Source of the DNA: Rhizobium rhizogenes NBRC 13257
Lineage (GTDB): Bacteria; Pseudomonadota; Alphaproteobacteria; Rhizobiales; Rhizobiaceae
Assembly: GCF_000696095.1 (NCBI RefSeq)
Contig: NZ_BAYX01000005.1
Location: 310,001-374,000 of the forward strand
Direction of reading: 5' to 3'
DNA length: 64,000 nt
Shown: piece by piece, positions 16,617 through 25,803 of the stretch
How positions within the stretch are numbered: position 1 is the first letter of the stretch
Layout of the letters: each line of letters begins with the position of its first letter
The notes under the pieces: generated by a model
The model's database searches: none
What the model saw: only the letters and a program-made list of their open reading frames with translations
What the model was told of the DNA's origin: nothing
Position numbers and translations under genes: made by a program

Positions 16617-18572
16617 GTGTCCTCTCCTCTCATAGAACTGAAAGGCGTCCGCCGCGAATATCAGTCCGGCGATCGCACCATCGCCGTGCTGAAGGACGTC
16701 GATCTGTCGATTGCCGAAGGCGAGATGGTTGCCATCGTCGGCCCCTCCGGCTCCGGCAAGTCGACGCTGATGAACATCATCGGCCTGCTCGACCGCCCGA
16801 CCAACGGCACCTATGCCATCGCCGGTTCCGAAACCCATCTGCTCGACAGCGATGCACTATCACAGCTACGCCGCGAACACTTTGGCTTCATCTTCCAACG
16901 CTATCATCTGCTCTCCGAGCTGACGGCGCTTGGCAATGTCGAGGTGCCGGCGATCTATGCTGGACAACCCGGCCATGCGCGCAGCGAGCGCGCAACTGCT
17001 CTTCTTCAGCGCCTCGGCATGGCCGAAAGGTCCGGACATCGACCGGGTCAGCTTTCCGGCGGCCAGCAGCAGCGTGTTTCCATTGCACGCGCCCTGATGA
17101 ACAATGGCCAGGTCATTCTGGCCGACGAGCCGACCGGCGCGCTCGATCGGGAGAGCGGCGAAGAAGTGCTGCGTATCCTTGCCGAGCTGCATGCCGAAGG
17201 CCATACGGTCATCATCGTCACCCATGACATGACGGTTGCCGCCCGCGCAGATCGTATTATCGAAATCTCCGACGGTGAGATCGTTGCAGATAGGCGCTCG
17301 GCCGGCGAGAGCCTGCGCGGTCGCAACTCCTCTGCCAAAACCGTTGCAGGCAAGGCCGGCTGGCGCGAGCTGGGCGGCCGCCTGACCGAAGCCTTCCTCA
17401 TGGCGGTGCTTGCGCTGAAAGCCCATCGGCTGCGCACGTTTCTCACCATGCTCGGCATCATCATCGGCATTGCCTCGGTGGTCTGCGTTATCGCGCTTGG
17501 TGAAGGATCCCAGCGCAAGGTATTGTCGAACATCAATAATCTTGGCACCAACACGCTGGAAATCTTTCCCGGCAAGAGCTTCGGGGACATGCGCTCCGGG
17601 CGCATCAAGACCTTGATGGTCAGCGATGCCGATGCCTTGGCCAAGCTCACCTATGTCGCCGCCGTCACGCCGACGGTCTCGACCAGCAGCACCGTGCGTT
17701 TTGGTTCGACGGAGGCCAATGCGCTGATCAATGGCGTCGGCGACGCCTATTTCTCGGTCAAGGGTTCGAAGCTGGTCACCGGTCGCCTGTTCGACAACGA
17801 CAGTGTACAGCGAATGGCGCAGGATGCTGTCATCGACCAGAATACGGCCACGACACTCTTTGAAGACAAAGGTCTCGATCCCTTAGGACAGACGATCTTC
17901 ATCGCCAAGGTGCCCGTGCGGGTCATCGGCGTCATCGCCTCCCAGCAAGGCGGGTTTGGCTCCAGCGACAATCTCTCGGTCTATCTTCCCTATACCAGCG
18001 TGCAAGCTCGGTTTCTCGGCGACATGTCGTTGCGCAGCATTACCGTGCGCGTCAGCGACGACACCGAAAGTGCGACCGCCGAAGCGGCGGTAACGCAATT
18101 CCTGGAGCACCGTCACAAGGCCCGGGACTTCTTCATTCTCAACACCGACGATATCCGCCAGGCGATCACCAGCACGATCCGGACGATGACCCTGCTGGTC
18201 TCCGCGATTGCGGTCATTTCGCTGCTCGTCGGCGGCATCGGCGTCATGAACATCATGCTGGTCTCGGTCTCCGAGCGTATCGCGGAGATCGGGGTTCGCA
18301 TGGCGGTCGGCGCGCGGCGGCAGGACATCTTGCAGCAGTTCCTGATCGAGGCTGTCCTCGTCTGCCTGCTGGGCGGCGGGCTCGGTATCGCCGTAGCACT
18401 TGGCTTCGGCTTTGCCTTCAACCGGCTCGGCTCCAATTTCACGCTGGTCTATTCGGTAAGTTCCATCGTGCTTGCCTTCACATGCTCATGCATGATCGGC
18501 CTCACCTTCGGCTATCTGCCGGCGCGCAATGCTTCCAGGCTCGATCCGGTCGCGGCGCTATCAAGAGACTGA
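16617..18572 (+). CDS. macB: MacB-type ABC transporter (ATPase fused to FtsX-like permease)
   Basis: A 651-residue fusion. The N-terminal ATPase (about 1-230) has GPSGSGKSTLMNIIG, LSGGQQQRVSIARAL, VILADEPTGALD and IIVTHD. The first membrane helix (about 275-298) precedes a periplasmic MacB_PCD domain, and three helices close the FtsX-like permease (about 525-645) with GVRMAVGARRQDIL. GTG start three bases after macA. MacAB pumps extrude macrolides, peptides or envelope components from the periplasm; the cargo here is unknown. The link to the LTXXQ protein suggests an envelope-stress role. Confidence 0.94.
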   Translation: MSSPLIELKGVRREYQSGDRTIAVLKDVDLSIAEGEMVAIVGPSGSGKSTLMNIIGLLDRPTNGTYAIAGSETHLLDSDALSQLRREHFGFIFQRYHLLSELTALGNVEVPAIYAGQPGHARSERATALLQRLGMAERSGHRPGQLSGGQQQRVSIARALMNNGQVILADEPTGALDRESGEEVLRILAELHAEGHTVIIVTHDMTVAARADRIIEISDGEIVADRRSAGESLRGRNSSAKTVAGKAGWRELGGRLTEAFLMAVLALKAHRLRTFLTMLGIIIGIASVVCVIALGEGSQRKVLSNINNLGTNTLEIFPGKSFGDMRSGRIKTLMVSDADALAKLTYVAAVTPTVSTSSTVRFGSTEANALINGVGDAYFSVKGSKLVTGRLFDNDSVQRMAQDAVIDQNTATTLFEDKGLDPLGQTIFIAKVPVRVIGVIASQQGGFGSSDNLSVYLPYTSVQARFLGDMSLRSITVRVSDDTESATAEAAVTQFLEHRHKARDFFILNTDDIRQAITSTIRTMTLLVSAIAVISLLVGGIGVMNIMLVSVSERIAEIGVRMAVGARRQDILQQFLIEAVLVCLLGGGLGIAVALGFGFAFNRLGSNFTLVYSVSSIVLAFTCSCMIGLTFGYLPARNASRLDPVAALSRD

Positions 18573-18973
18573 CGTTGTCGAAACGACCAGTAGAGACTTG
18601 AGGGTAATCCGGCTTCGCCATCCGTGTTGGGGGGCGTCATGGCGAAGCCGGTATGCGGGGGCGGTCAAAAGCTTGCTCGAGCAAAGCTTACGACCAGCAC
18701 CAATTCTACATGAACCGGCGGCAACAACATTTCTGAACATTGCTGAAACAAGGAGTTTTCGGGAAATTTATTGTCCCGACATTGCCCTTCTGCGGGCCTT
18801 TATTTAATAAGCCAAACGAAGTTATTCGTCGGTCGCAATCAGCCAGTTTTTCATAGGTCTGGCAAGCATATTATTTGTCGCACCGCTAAATTATGGTCGA
18901 GATTCCGCCATAGCGGCAGCTCCTGCGCCCTCGCCGACCGTGGCGTGTTGGAATTCCAGCAACCACTAACCCG
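18573..18973. other. Convergent intergenic region with a 13-bp hairpin
   Basis: About 400 bases between the ends of macB and the sensor kinase gene. A perfect 13-bp inverted repeat (18609-18621 with 18639-18651, 17-base loop) lies 37 bases after macB and may end its transcript, though no U-run follows. ORFs here overlap the kinase gene end or lack ribosome sites. Confidence 0.55.
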
Positions 18974-20251
18974 TCAGGATACAAGCCTGCCGCTGGTGGT
19001 CTGGTTGGGAGTCTTGAAAGTAATCAACTGCTCCAGACCCCGAGGATGCCGATTGCGCACGACGATATCGCCTTCGAACCTGGAGATGATCTCCTTGGCG
19101 ATGGCCATTCCGAGACCCGCCCCCGGAAAGGATCTTTGCCGCGCAATATCGATGCGGAAGAAAGGTTCGAACACCTGGTTCAAGCGCTCTTCGGGAATGC
19201 CGGGGCCGGTATCGAGGATTCTGACGATAGCCCTGTCACCAAAATGAGCGACCGTGACGACTGCCGATTCGCCATGCGTGGCAGCGTTGATGAGGAGATT
19301 GCGCAAAGCCCTGGTGAGTGCCAGGACGCCTGCGGAGATCGACGCTGGCTGCAGTTCTCCGCTCTCGATATTCATGCCGATCGCGGCAAGTTCCTCGACA
19401 ATATCCCCGACGATCGTATCGAGTCTCACGCATTGCAGGCCGTCGCTGGAGATTTCCTCGCGAACCAGTCCAATGGCGCTGTCAGCGATCGTATCGAGTT
19501 CTTCCAGATCAGAGAGCCATTTGCGCCGGTCTTCATCATCCTTGATGAATTCAGCGCGCAACCGCATCCTTGTCATAGGGGTTCTAAGATCATGTCCGGC
19601 GGCCGCAACCAGCCGCATCCGGCTTTCCGTCGCTGCCTTCACGCGTGCCGATAGTCCGTTCAGAGCCTGTGCGGTAACCCGGATTTCTCCTGGGCCGGTT
19701 TCCGGCACGTGCGGCAACGTTCCATCCGGACCCATCTCAGCCACGGCTCGCTCCAGCAGGCGCAGCGGCTTCATGATCTTCGAGGCGGCGAAAATGGATA
19801 CCAGCACGCTTCCTGTGATGATCAGGCCGAGCCATCCCACCAGTATCGTCCAACCGTCGGGCGGTGGCCCGAATTCCGGCATCGGCATCATCATCCAATT
19901 ACCATCGGAAAGCTTGATCGATGCAGTCGTCTCCCCACGCATCTGACGTGTTATGGTTGCGTATCGCGCTGTCGCTATGCGACTTAGCGCCTCCATAAGG
20001 ACTCTGGAAAGGTGCTCATCGCGAGGCCCGTCCGCCGGAAGGGCGGCAATCACCAGACCGGAAGAGACCGCAGCGCTCCGATCGTTCTCCGCAAATGTCG
20101 CAAGGATCGACAGCTGGTGTGCTACCGGTTCCATCGTCATGTCCGGACGCGGCCCCCGCATCACCAAGCTTGCGACAAAGGAGGAGGTAATGACAACCAA
20201 TACAATGGCCGTCAGCAGAAGAAGCGCCAGACGAGCACCAAGGGATTTCAT
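18974..20251 (-). CDS. EnvZ-type sensor histidine kinase
   Basis: A 425-residue kinase. Membrane helices at about 7-30 and 137-157 flank a roughly 105-residue periplasmic domain that is Met/Pro-rich near its end (MMMPMPEFGPPPDG). A HAMP domain (about 158-210) leads to the HisKA box AAAGHDLRTPMTRMR, with the phosphorylated His at about 220, and HATPase motifs LRNLLINAATHG (N), DTGPGIPEE (G1) and GAGLGMAIAKEII (G2). Coupled to its regulator by an ATGA overlap. The signal is probably periplasmic; the Spy-like protein and MacAB on the opposite strand are plausible targets. Confidence 0.93.
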   Translation of the reverse strand: MKSLGARLALLLLTAIVLVVITSSFVASLVMRGPRPDMTMEPVAHQLSILATFAENDRSAAVSSGLVIAALPADGPRDEHLSRVLMEALSRIATARYATITRQMRGETTASIKLSDGNWMMMPMPEFGPPPDGWTILVGWLGLIITGSVLVSIFAASKIMKPLRLLERAVAEMGPDGTLPHVPETGPGEIRVTAQALNGLSARVKAATESRMRLVAAAGHDLRTPMTRMRLRAEFIKDDEDRRKWLSDLEELDTIADSAIGLVREEISSDGLQCVRLDTIVGDIVEELAAIGMNIESGELQPASISAGVLALTRALRNLLINAATHGESAVVTVAHFGDRAIVRILDTGPGIPEERLNQVFEPFFRIDIARQRSFPGAGLGMAIAKEIISRFEGDIVVRNRHPRGLEQLITFKTPNQTTSGRLVS

Positions 20252-20979
20252 GGATCGCCCTTGACGGCGGTTACCGGAACGACGAGCTGGTATCCGCTAT
20301 TCCGGATCGTTCTGAAGACCGGATCTTCTGCCGTCTCGCCCAGCTTGCGGCGCAACCGGCTCATCAGGACGTCGATCGAGCGATCCGCTGGATCGCGATC
20401 GCGTCCCTGCGTCAGGTCCAGCAACTGGTCACGCGACAACAGCCGGCCGGATCGTTCGAGAAAGGCCTTGAGCAGATCGAATTCGGCGCCCGTCAGTCCA
20501 ATGACCTCGCCGTTGTCCCTGGTGACACGACGAAGCTGCGGGTCCAGGGTCATATCGGCGAACTGATAACGCCGCTGCTCCGGCTCCGGGGTCAAGTCCT
20601 CGTTCACCCGGCGAAGAACGGCCCGAATGCGCGCTGCCAGCTCTCGTGGATTGAATGGCTTGCCGAGATAGTCGTCGGCACCGATCTCAAGCCCAAGGAT
20701 GCGATCGATATCCTCTTTCAAGGCAGTCAGGAGAATGACGGGCACGCGGGGGCGGCGGTTTCTGAGGTCGCGGCAAAGATCGAGGCCTGATCCATCGGGC
20801 AGCATGACATCAAGCACCAGCAGATCCGGGGCACGCCGGTTGAGAGCGTCGTTGCAGCCGCGCAAATCGCTTGCCGTCGAGACGCGGAAACCCTGCTCCT
20901 CGAGATAGCGGCTGAGGAGCGCGCGAATCTCGTGGTCGTCGTCGACGATAAGGACATCAGGCGCGGTAGTCAGTGTCAT
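20248..20979 (-). CDS. OmpR-family response regulator
   Basis: A 243-residue regulator from the ATG at 20979, which has GGAAC seven bases upstream; an in-frame GTG two codons earlier is possible. The receiver domain has DDDHE at the start, phosphoacceptor Asp57 in LLVLDVMLPDG and the conserved Lys in GKPFNPREL. The C-terminal winged helix shows GLTGAEFDLLKAFLE and SIDVLMSRLRRKLGE. It is the partner of the kinase that follows. Confidence 0.94.
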   Translation of the reverse strand: MTLTTAPDVLIVDDDHEIRALLSRYLEEQGFRVSTASDLRGCNDALNRRAPDLLVLDVMLPDGSGLDLCRDLRNRRPRVPVILLTALKEDIDRILGLEIGADDYLGKPFNPRELAARIRAVLRRVNEDLTPEPEQRRYQFADMTLDPQLRRVTRDNGEVIGLTGAEFDLLKAFLERSGRLLSRDQLLDLTQGRDRDPADRSIDVLMSRLRRKLGETAEDPVFRTIRNSGYQLVVPVTAVKGDP

Positions 20980-21143
20980 GGGCACAGTTCCATTTTTTGC
21001 TAAGTTTTATACCAACTCCCATTCAAAAGAAGACTTTTCACAGGCAAGACGCGCAAAAAATCCTGCAGGAAACATTGGTTTACAAAAATATCGTTGAGGG
21101 AAATGTTGGGCAATGGAACGGGGTGGCGCCGGGTGCAAATAAG

Positions 21144-22199
21144 CTATGCTGCGCGCTGCCATTCAACGGTCCAGCCGGAAAGGCGACCCTCGATGGCGCC
21201 GCTGTCCATCATGAACCGGATTTCAATGGGGATTTGCGGCTCGACGATGTCGACGTGCATGGTCGTCTCAAATGACCCTGTCCCTTCCGGACAAACCCGA
21301 AGCTTGCCGAGCGTTTCCCCGGAATGGACCTCTATGGTGAAGATCTGACCATAGCAGTCCTCATCGATATTGAAGGCCAGCTTGGCGTCCCAGCGGCCGG
21401 GAGGCAGATGAAAGTAAGGGCCGTAGATGATGCAGCGTGCACCGCCGGTGAGATCGATCGAATCCTCGATGCTCTCGTTAGGTCTGTCGCCGGAAAAGAA
21501 CGTCTCTCGCGGCCAGGAAATAGGCTGCCCGGAAATATCGCCATGCCCGATCTCCAGCGGAAGGAGAACCTTCTCGATCGCCTGTTGCAGAGGTTCGCTG
21601 AGTTCGGATCCGTCTTTCTGCGGTGGTGCATAGCCGGCAATAACCGTCGCCGCTGCTTCCTCCAACTTCGGTGGTGTTACCAGCAATTTTTTACCAGGCG
21701 CCGTCATGCCAAGGTGCAGCAAGGCATTGGCAATCTGATTGGCGGTGAGATCGATGCTGAAATGTTCGTCTATTCTTTTCAGCAGCATGTCGATACCGCT
21801 TCGCCCGACAACATCGTTCCGGCGCATGATAAGCGCCGTGGGAGCGTGCGCGATAGGTTCGAGGCAGGCAAGGCTTGCCGAGACGGCCCTGACCAGCCCG
21901 AGATCCCGTTGTTCGGTGGAGCGCGCGAGATAGGAAACGGCGTCAACCGGATTTTCGAGGAACAGTATATAGGGCAGATTTACGCGCAGGATCAGTTCCG
22001 ACAGCTTCGCCTCGGGAAACTGAGACACAAGGACGGCATGTGCCTTCGTCCGATTCTGCACATGCTGCCTGAGATCCTCGACCTTATCGGTCGAAATGAC
22101 CGCATAGTCGCCATATGCCTCGCGCGCCATCGCATGAAGCGCTGCAGCGCCCCAGGATGACATCACACCTGGCATGCCAAAAGCAAAGAGGATCGTCAT
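21144..22199 (-). CDS. Unrecognised capsule-locus protein with C-terminal beta-rich domain
   Basis: A 351-residue protein, no signal peptide. The first 120 residues (LFAFGMPGVMSSWGAAALHA, HAVLVSQFPEAKLSELIL, YILFLENPVDAVSYLAR) resemble a nucleotide- or sulfotransferase-like alpha/beta fold but I cannot assign it. The last 100 residues (21147-21446) are strand-rich with an IIYGPYFHLPPGRWDAKLAF pattern and look like a beta-sandwich; a similar tail occurs in the protein at 40174. It lies 18 bases after a GT4 gene and ends the minus-strand operon that also contains an FkbM methyltransferase, so a part in polysaccharide synthesis is likely. Confidence 0.7.
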   Translation of the reverse strand: MTILFAFGMPGVMSSWGAAALHAMAREAYGDYAVISTDKVEDLRQHVQNRTKAHAVLVSQFPEAKLSELILRVNLPYILFLENPVDAVSYLARSTEQRDLGLVRAVSASLACLEPIAHAPTALIMRRNDVVGRSGIDMLLKRIDEHFSIDLTANQIANALLHLGMTAPGKKLLVTPPKLEEAAATVIAGYAPPQKDGSELSEPLQQAIEKVLLPLEIGHGDISGQPISWPRETFFSGDRPNESIEDSIDLTGGARCIIYGPYFHLPPGRWDAKLAFNIDEDCYGQIFTIEVHSGETLGKLRVCPEGTGSFETTMHVDIVEPQIPIEIRFMMDSGAIEGRLSGWTVEWQRAA

Positions 22200-22217
22200 G
22201 TAAGCATCCTCCCCGAT

Positions 22218-23564
22218 CTATCCATGGAAGAGAGTGTCATAGAGTTCGCCCACCCGCTGATTGTATCGGTCCGCGGAAAAACGAGCAGCCTGCTTCGGAC
22301 CAACCTCGGCGAAATGCGAGCAAAGTCCGTCGTCCTGTGCGAGGCTGGATATGGCCTTGCGCATGTCATCTGTATTGTACGGGTCGACGAGCAAAGCGGC
22401 CTTGCCGGCAATCTCGGGAATGGATCCTTCCGTCGAACTGAGCACCGGGGTTCCCAACTGCATGGATTCAAGCACCGGCAATCCGAAGCCCTCGTAAAGC
22501 GAGGGGAAAAGCACCGCTCGCGCCCCCCTGATCAGGCTGATGAGCAAAGGATAGGAGACGAAATCGAAGCGCTGGATCTGGCGCTGCGGTATGATCCGAT
22601 CATCGGCGCGCCGAAAGAAACGAAAACGCTCGTCGTCGATCAGCTCTTGCGTTGCATCACCTTTCCAGCCAGGGGCGCCGACGATGATCAGCGGCAGATC
22701 CGTCTTGCTGGCGAGGTAAGCTTCAATCAGGCGCGCAATATTCTTCTTCGGTTCGAACGCGCCGAAAAACAGGAAGTATCCCTTCCAGTCCAGATGGAAG
22801 ATGCCGGCGATCTCGTCGGCCACCACGTCGTCAGGCTTCGCGCGAAGCGCATCCGGCACTTGGACGGCCTGGTAGGTATTGCTGACGCGCTTTTCGTCTA
22901 CACCCAGCACTTTGATGATGTCGTCTCGGGATGTCTCGGAAACCGTGATGATATGATCGGCCCGCTTCACCAGTGACCGCAGCATCCTGTAGTGATAGCG
23001 TTTGTCGTCCTCGGTCAGATAAGGCAGCCGCAACGGCACGAGATCGTGGATCGTATAGACATTCAACGCTTTCTTCGCGGCAATCGGCATTGGATAGGTA
23101 CAATGCAGCAGATCCGGCTGCTGCTCGAAGCTCAAGGCGAGATTGTTGCCATAGCGCTTGAAATGATGACGTGCGAGATTGAACAGGTCGTTCGAGGCGT
23201 AGAGCAATCCGGAATCGCCAAGTTGTGCCTGAAGCGACTTCAGGATGACCGTGCCGTTCAGAGGAATGGGTACGGGCTTCACGCCGAACGGAGCGGCAAT
23301 GCGCCGTCGCAGCCAGCGTCGGGCAGTGAAAAGTGGCCCTGTCGGGCGCTCGCTGCTGTCATCGAACAGGATGACTTCGCGCAACATTGGATCGCGCGGA
23401 ATATTTCCCTGAATGCCATGGACGACGCCGGTCTTGTAGCCGAGGGCCTGCGCCGTGGACATCAGGCTTCGGGTATAGGTGGCGACACCTGTGCCTTTCT
23501 TGAGTGAAAGGTTGAGACCGTCGTAAAGAATCGTCTGACCCACTCTTACCTCTCCCACCATCAT
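22218..23564 (-). CDS. GT4-family glycosyltransferase
   Basis: A protein of up to 448 residues. The C-terminal half carries the retaining GT-B features FFGAFEPKKNIARLIEA (donor-domain start), IIVGAPGWKGD and the E-x7-E region SLYEGFGLPVLESMQLGTPVL. The middle has the acceptor-side VYTIHDLVPLRLPYLT. Two ATGs open the frame at 23564/23561, but a GTG at 23543 is preceded by GGGAGAGG at a better distance and starts just before QTILYDGLNLSLKKG, so the true protein may be seven residues shorter. Part of the minus-strand polysaccharide operon. Confidence 0.9.
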   Translation of the reverse strand: MMVGEVRVGQTILYDGLNLSLKKGTGVATYTRSLMSTAQALGYKTGVVHGIQGNIPRDPMLREVILFDDSSERPTGPLFTARRWLRRRIAAPFGVKPVPIPLNGTVILKSLQAQLGDSGLLYASNDLFNLARHHFKRYGNNLALSFEQQPDLLHCTYPMPIAAKKALNVYTIHDLVPLRLPYLTEDDKRYHYRMLRSLVKRADHIITVSETSRDDIIKVLGVDEKRVSNTYQAVQVPDALRAKPDDVVADEIAGIFHLDWKGYFLFFGAFEPKKNIARLIEAYLASKTDLPLIIVGAPGWKGDATQELIDDERFRFFRRADDRIIPQRQIQRFDFVSYPLLISLIRGARAVLFPSLYEGFGLPVLESMQLGTPVLSSTEGSIPEIAGKAALLVDPYNTDDMRKAISSLAQDDGLCSHFAEVGPKQAARFSADRYNQRVGELYDTLFHG

Positions 23565-23584
23565 TGCCTATTTGGACAGCGGCC

Positions 23585-24448
23585 TCAGGTCGGCTTGTCG
23601 CGGGAAAGGACGAGAAGCGAATCGTCGCCCCCATACTCGGTCAAAAGCTGCTCACGCGTGACCAACACGGCTTCGCCGCTGAAATCGAGACGTCGGAGCG
23701 ATCCGTAGACCGCGGTCAATTGGTCAAGAAAGCCGCCCGCGTCGACATAGCGCCCGGCGTTGAATTCGACGACGATGATCGGCTTGTGGCGAGCGATCGT
23801 CTCGCTCATTCCCTCGAATATGGCCTCCTCCGCTCCCTCGGCATCGATCTTGATGAAATCGATCCGGGCGGAAGCGGCACAAAGCCGATCCAGCGTCGTG
23901 ACTGGAACCTGGACCACTGCGCCGCTTTCAGCGTTCGGAACAAAGCGATCGGAAACGATCAATGCATTCTTCGGCTCGCTTCGGGGAATATAAAGCGGCG
24001 CCCATTCGTCGTTGACATTGCCGAGAGCGGCAGTCTCGATCTTCGTTCGCCTGGACAGGCCATTGAGGTCGACGCTACGGTTCAGGAAATCCGCCGCATG
24101 GGGATTGGGCTCGACAGCTATAAGCTGGCCCTCCTCGCCGACAAGTTCGGCCAGAAGCACGGAATAATATCCAAAATTCGCACCGACATCGACGACGGTC
24201 ATGCCGGGTTTGACGTTGCGGGCACAGAAGAGCGTAAGCCAGATTTCCCAAAAACCATCGAGCAGAATGTGGGAGCCGAAGCCTCTGTCGCGCGTGTCCA
24301 CATAAAGCTTGTAGCGCCCGAGAACGCGCACCAGAGCCGTGTGGTCACCGAGATAGGTGCTGGTCACACGCTGCAGGATGGCTGTCTCGGCCTGGCGCCG
24401 ATCAAACGCCATGAGTTCGTGAAGGTGAAGCAGCGGTGACGTACTCAT
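23585..24448 (-). CDS. FkbM-family methyltransferase
   Basis: A 287-residue SAM-dependent methyltransferase. Motif I is TVVDVGANFGYYSVLLAEL, followed by LIAVEPNPHAADFL and the FkbM hallmark IDFIKIDAEGAEEAIFEGM. The start at 24448 is chosen because GGAGAG lies seven bases upstream; longer in-frame starts to 24529 lack one. FkbM enzymes O-methylate sugars or polyketides, and in a capsule locus a methylated glycan or cap is the natural expectation. A distant second FkbM protein is encoded at 34703. Confidence 0.9.
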   Translation of the reverse strand: MSTSPLLHLHELMAFDRRQAETAILQRVTSTYLGDHTALVRVLGRYKLYVDTRDRGFGSHILLDGFWEIWLTLFCARNVKPGMTVVDVGANFGYYSVLLAELVGEEGQLIAVEPNPHAADFLNRSVDLNGLSRRTKIETAALGNVNDEWAPLYIPRSEPKNALIVSDRFVPNAESGAVVQVPVTTLDRLCAASARIDFIKIDAEGAEEAIFEGMSETIARHKPIIVVEFNAGRYVDAGGFLDQLTAVYGSLRRLDFSGEAVLVTREQLLTEYGGDDSLLVLSRDKPT

Positions 24449-24575
24449 GTCAACTCTCCGTGACCAGCCGGTACGCAGAGCAGTCCGTAAGCCTGACATC
24501 ATGGTGATGGCCCCATTCTGCTCGTACACGCATCTCGATACCCTTCAAACGCAAACTAGAATTACGAGATATTCA

Positions 24576-25748
24576 TCAATTCGCCGCTGCCGCGGATATG
24601 CCGACGGATGTGGCGGATAGTGCCTGTGAAGTAAGGCCCTGGAACAAGCCCATGAACTTCTGCACATCGACCGAGCTCGCGTTGGACACGTAAACGATGT
24701 CACGCGGCTGGATTTCGAAACTCTGCATTGCCAGCAACGTCGCCGCGTTCTTCAGATTGAACCTGTAGACGATCGGAACTGCGGTCCCTCTGCGCAGAAG
24801 CGGATTATTCGGCGGAACGACCCTGCGCGCGACATCAAGTGGTTCGTAGCGGAGCAGGAATACGCCCGTCACGTCAGCTCGATTGTCCTGCAGCCCGCCT
24901 GCGCGCGCCACGGCATTTGCCATGGTGACGCGCTGCGAACTGAAAGGCACTTCCCCATTTTGTCCGGTCGCGCCAAGAATCGTAAAGGTCCTCGGTTCAC
25001 GCACCACCGTCACCACGTCCTCCGGGCGCAGCCGTATGTTCTCTCGCGGCGACTGGACGATCGTCTCGAAGGGGAGAGCCATGGTTGCTCCCCTTCTCGT
25101 CAAATAGACCACGCTCTCGCTGACCCCAGCGCGCAATCCGCCCGCAGCGGCAATCACATCCAGTATGCGGTCTCCCGCCGGCGATAGTGTTACGCGCGCA
25201 CCGCCGGCAACTTCACCGGTAACGGTCACGGTATTGGCCGTGCTTTGCTGCACTGTCACCAGCGCCTGTGGTTGCACCGCCTTACCGGCGAGCGCCGCTA
25301 CCACCATGCTCTCGACTTGCGCCGGCGTGCGTCCGGCAGCATTGATGCGGCCCACATAGGGAATACCGATAGTCCGGTCGCTGCTTACCACCTGGGGCGG
25401 AATGGTCACCGAGCTGCCGGAAGCCTGTTGCTGGCCAGTGCTGCTGGCAGCCGTGCCGAACAGGCTGCCGGGCGGCGCCTCCCAGAGATTGACCGAAATC
25501 ACGTCTCCCACAGCGATGCGCAAGCCGGGATCGCGCGGTCCCTCGCCAAATCTGGCAGCAAGGCTCAGGCGCGGGCGTTCCACATTTCTTATCAGTGACT
25601 GCGAATTGACATCGACCAAGGCAAACGGTGGCGAGGCTCGCCCGGCCGCTTCTTCCAATATCCGTGAGGTCTTCGGACCAGAATCAGGTAACGCACAACC
25701 CGTCAAAAGGCAGGCAAGAACACAGAAAATCCCAATTTTTAGTTGCAT
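24576..25748 (-). CDS. Outer-membrane polysaccharide export lipoprotein (OPX, Wza/KpsD/BexD type)
   Basis: A 390-residue protein. The leader ends in a lipobox (ACLLTGC), so Cys at about residue 18 should be lipidated. The Poly_export domain starts near RIAVGDVISVNLWEAPPGS and is followed by SLBB-type repeats (VTVTGEVAGGARVTLSPAGD, FTILGATGQNGEVPFSS). The ATG at 25748 has GGGA upstream; a TTG two codons earlier is less likely. It should form the outer-membrane exit channel, working with the KpsE-like proteins and the KpsMT pump. It has a 127-base gap before the FkbM gene. Confidence 0.92.
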   Translation of the reverse strand: MQLKIGIFCVLACLLTGCALPDSGPKTSRILEEAAGRASPPFALVDVNSQSLIRNVERPRLSLAARFGEGPRDPGLRIAVGDVISVNLWEAPPGSLFGTAASSTGQQQASGSSVTIPPQVVSSDRTIGIPYVGRINAAGRTPAQVESMVVAALAGKAVQPQALVTVQQSTANTVTVTGEVAGGARVTLSPAGDRILDVIAAAGGLRAGVSESVVYLTRRGATMALPFETIVQSPRENIRLRPEDVVTVVREPRTFTILGATGQNGEVPFSSQRVTMANAVARAGGLQDNRADVTGVFLLRYEPLDVARRVVPPNNPLLRRGTAVPIVYRFNLKNAATLLAMQSFEIQPRDIVYVSNASSVDVQKFMGLFQGLTSQALSATSVGISAAAAN

Positions 25749-25803
25749 TACCAATCCCGAGCGGCAGAGAGACAGTTGTGACTTATCCTAACCTGCACGC
25801 GCA

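Noticed and set aside
18771..19247. 158-residue plus-strand ORF after macB
   Set aside because: It runs antisense into the sensor kinase gene and has no start signal or recognisable sequence.
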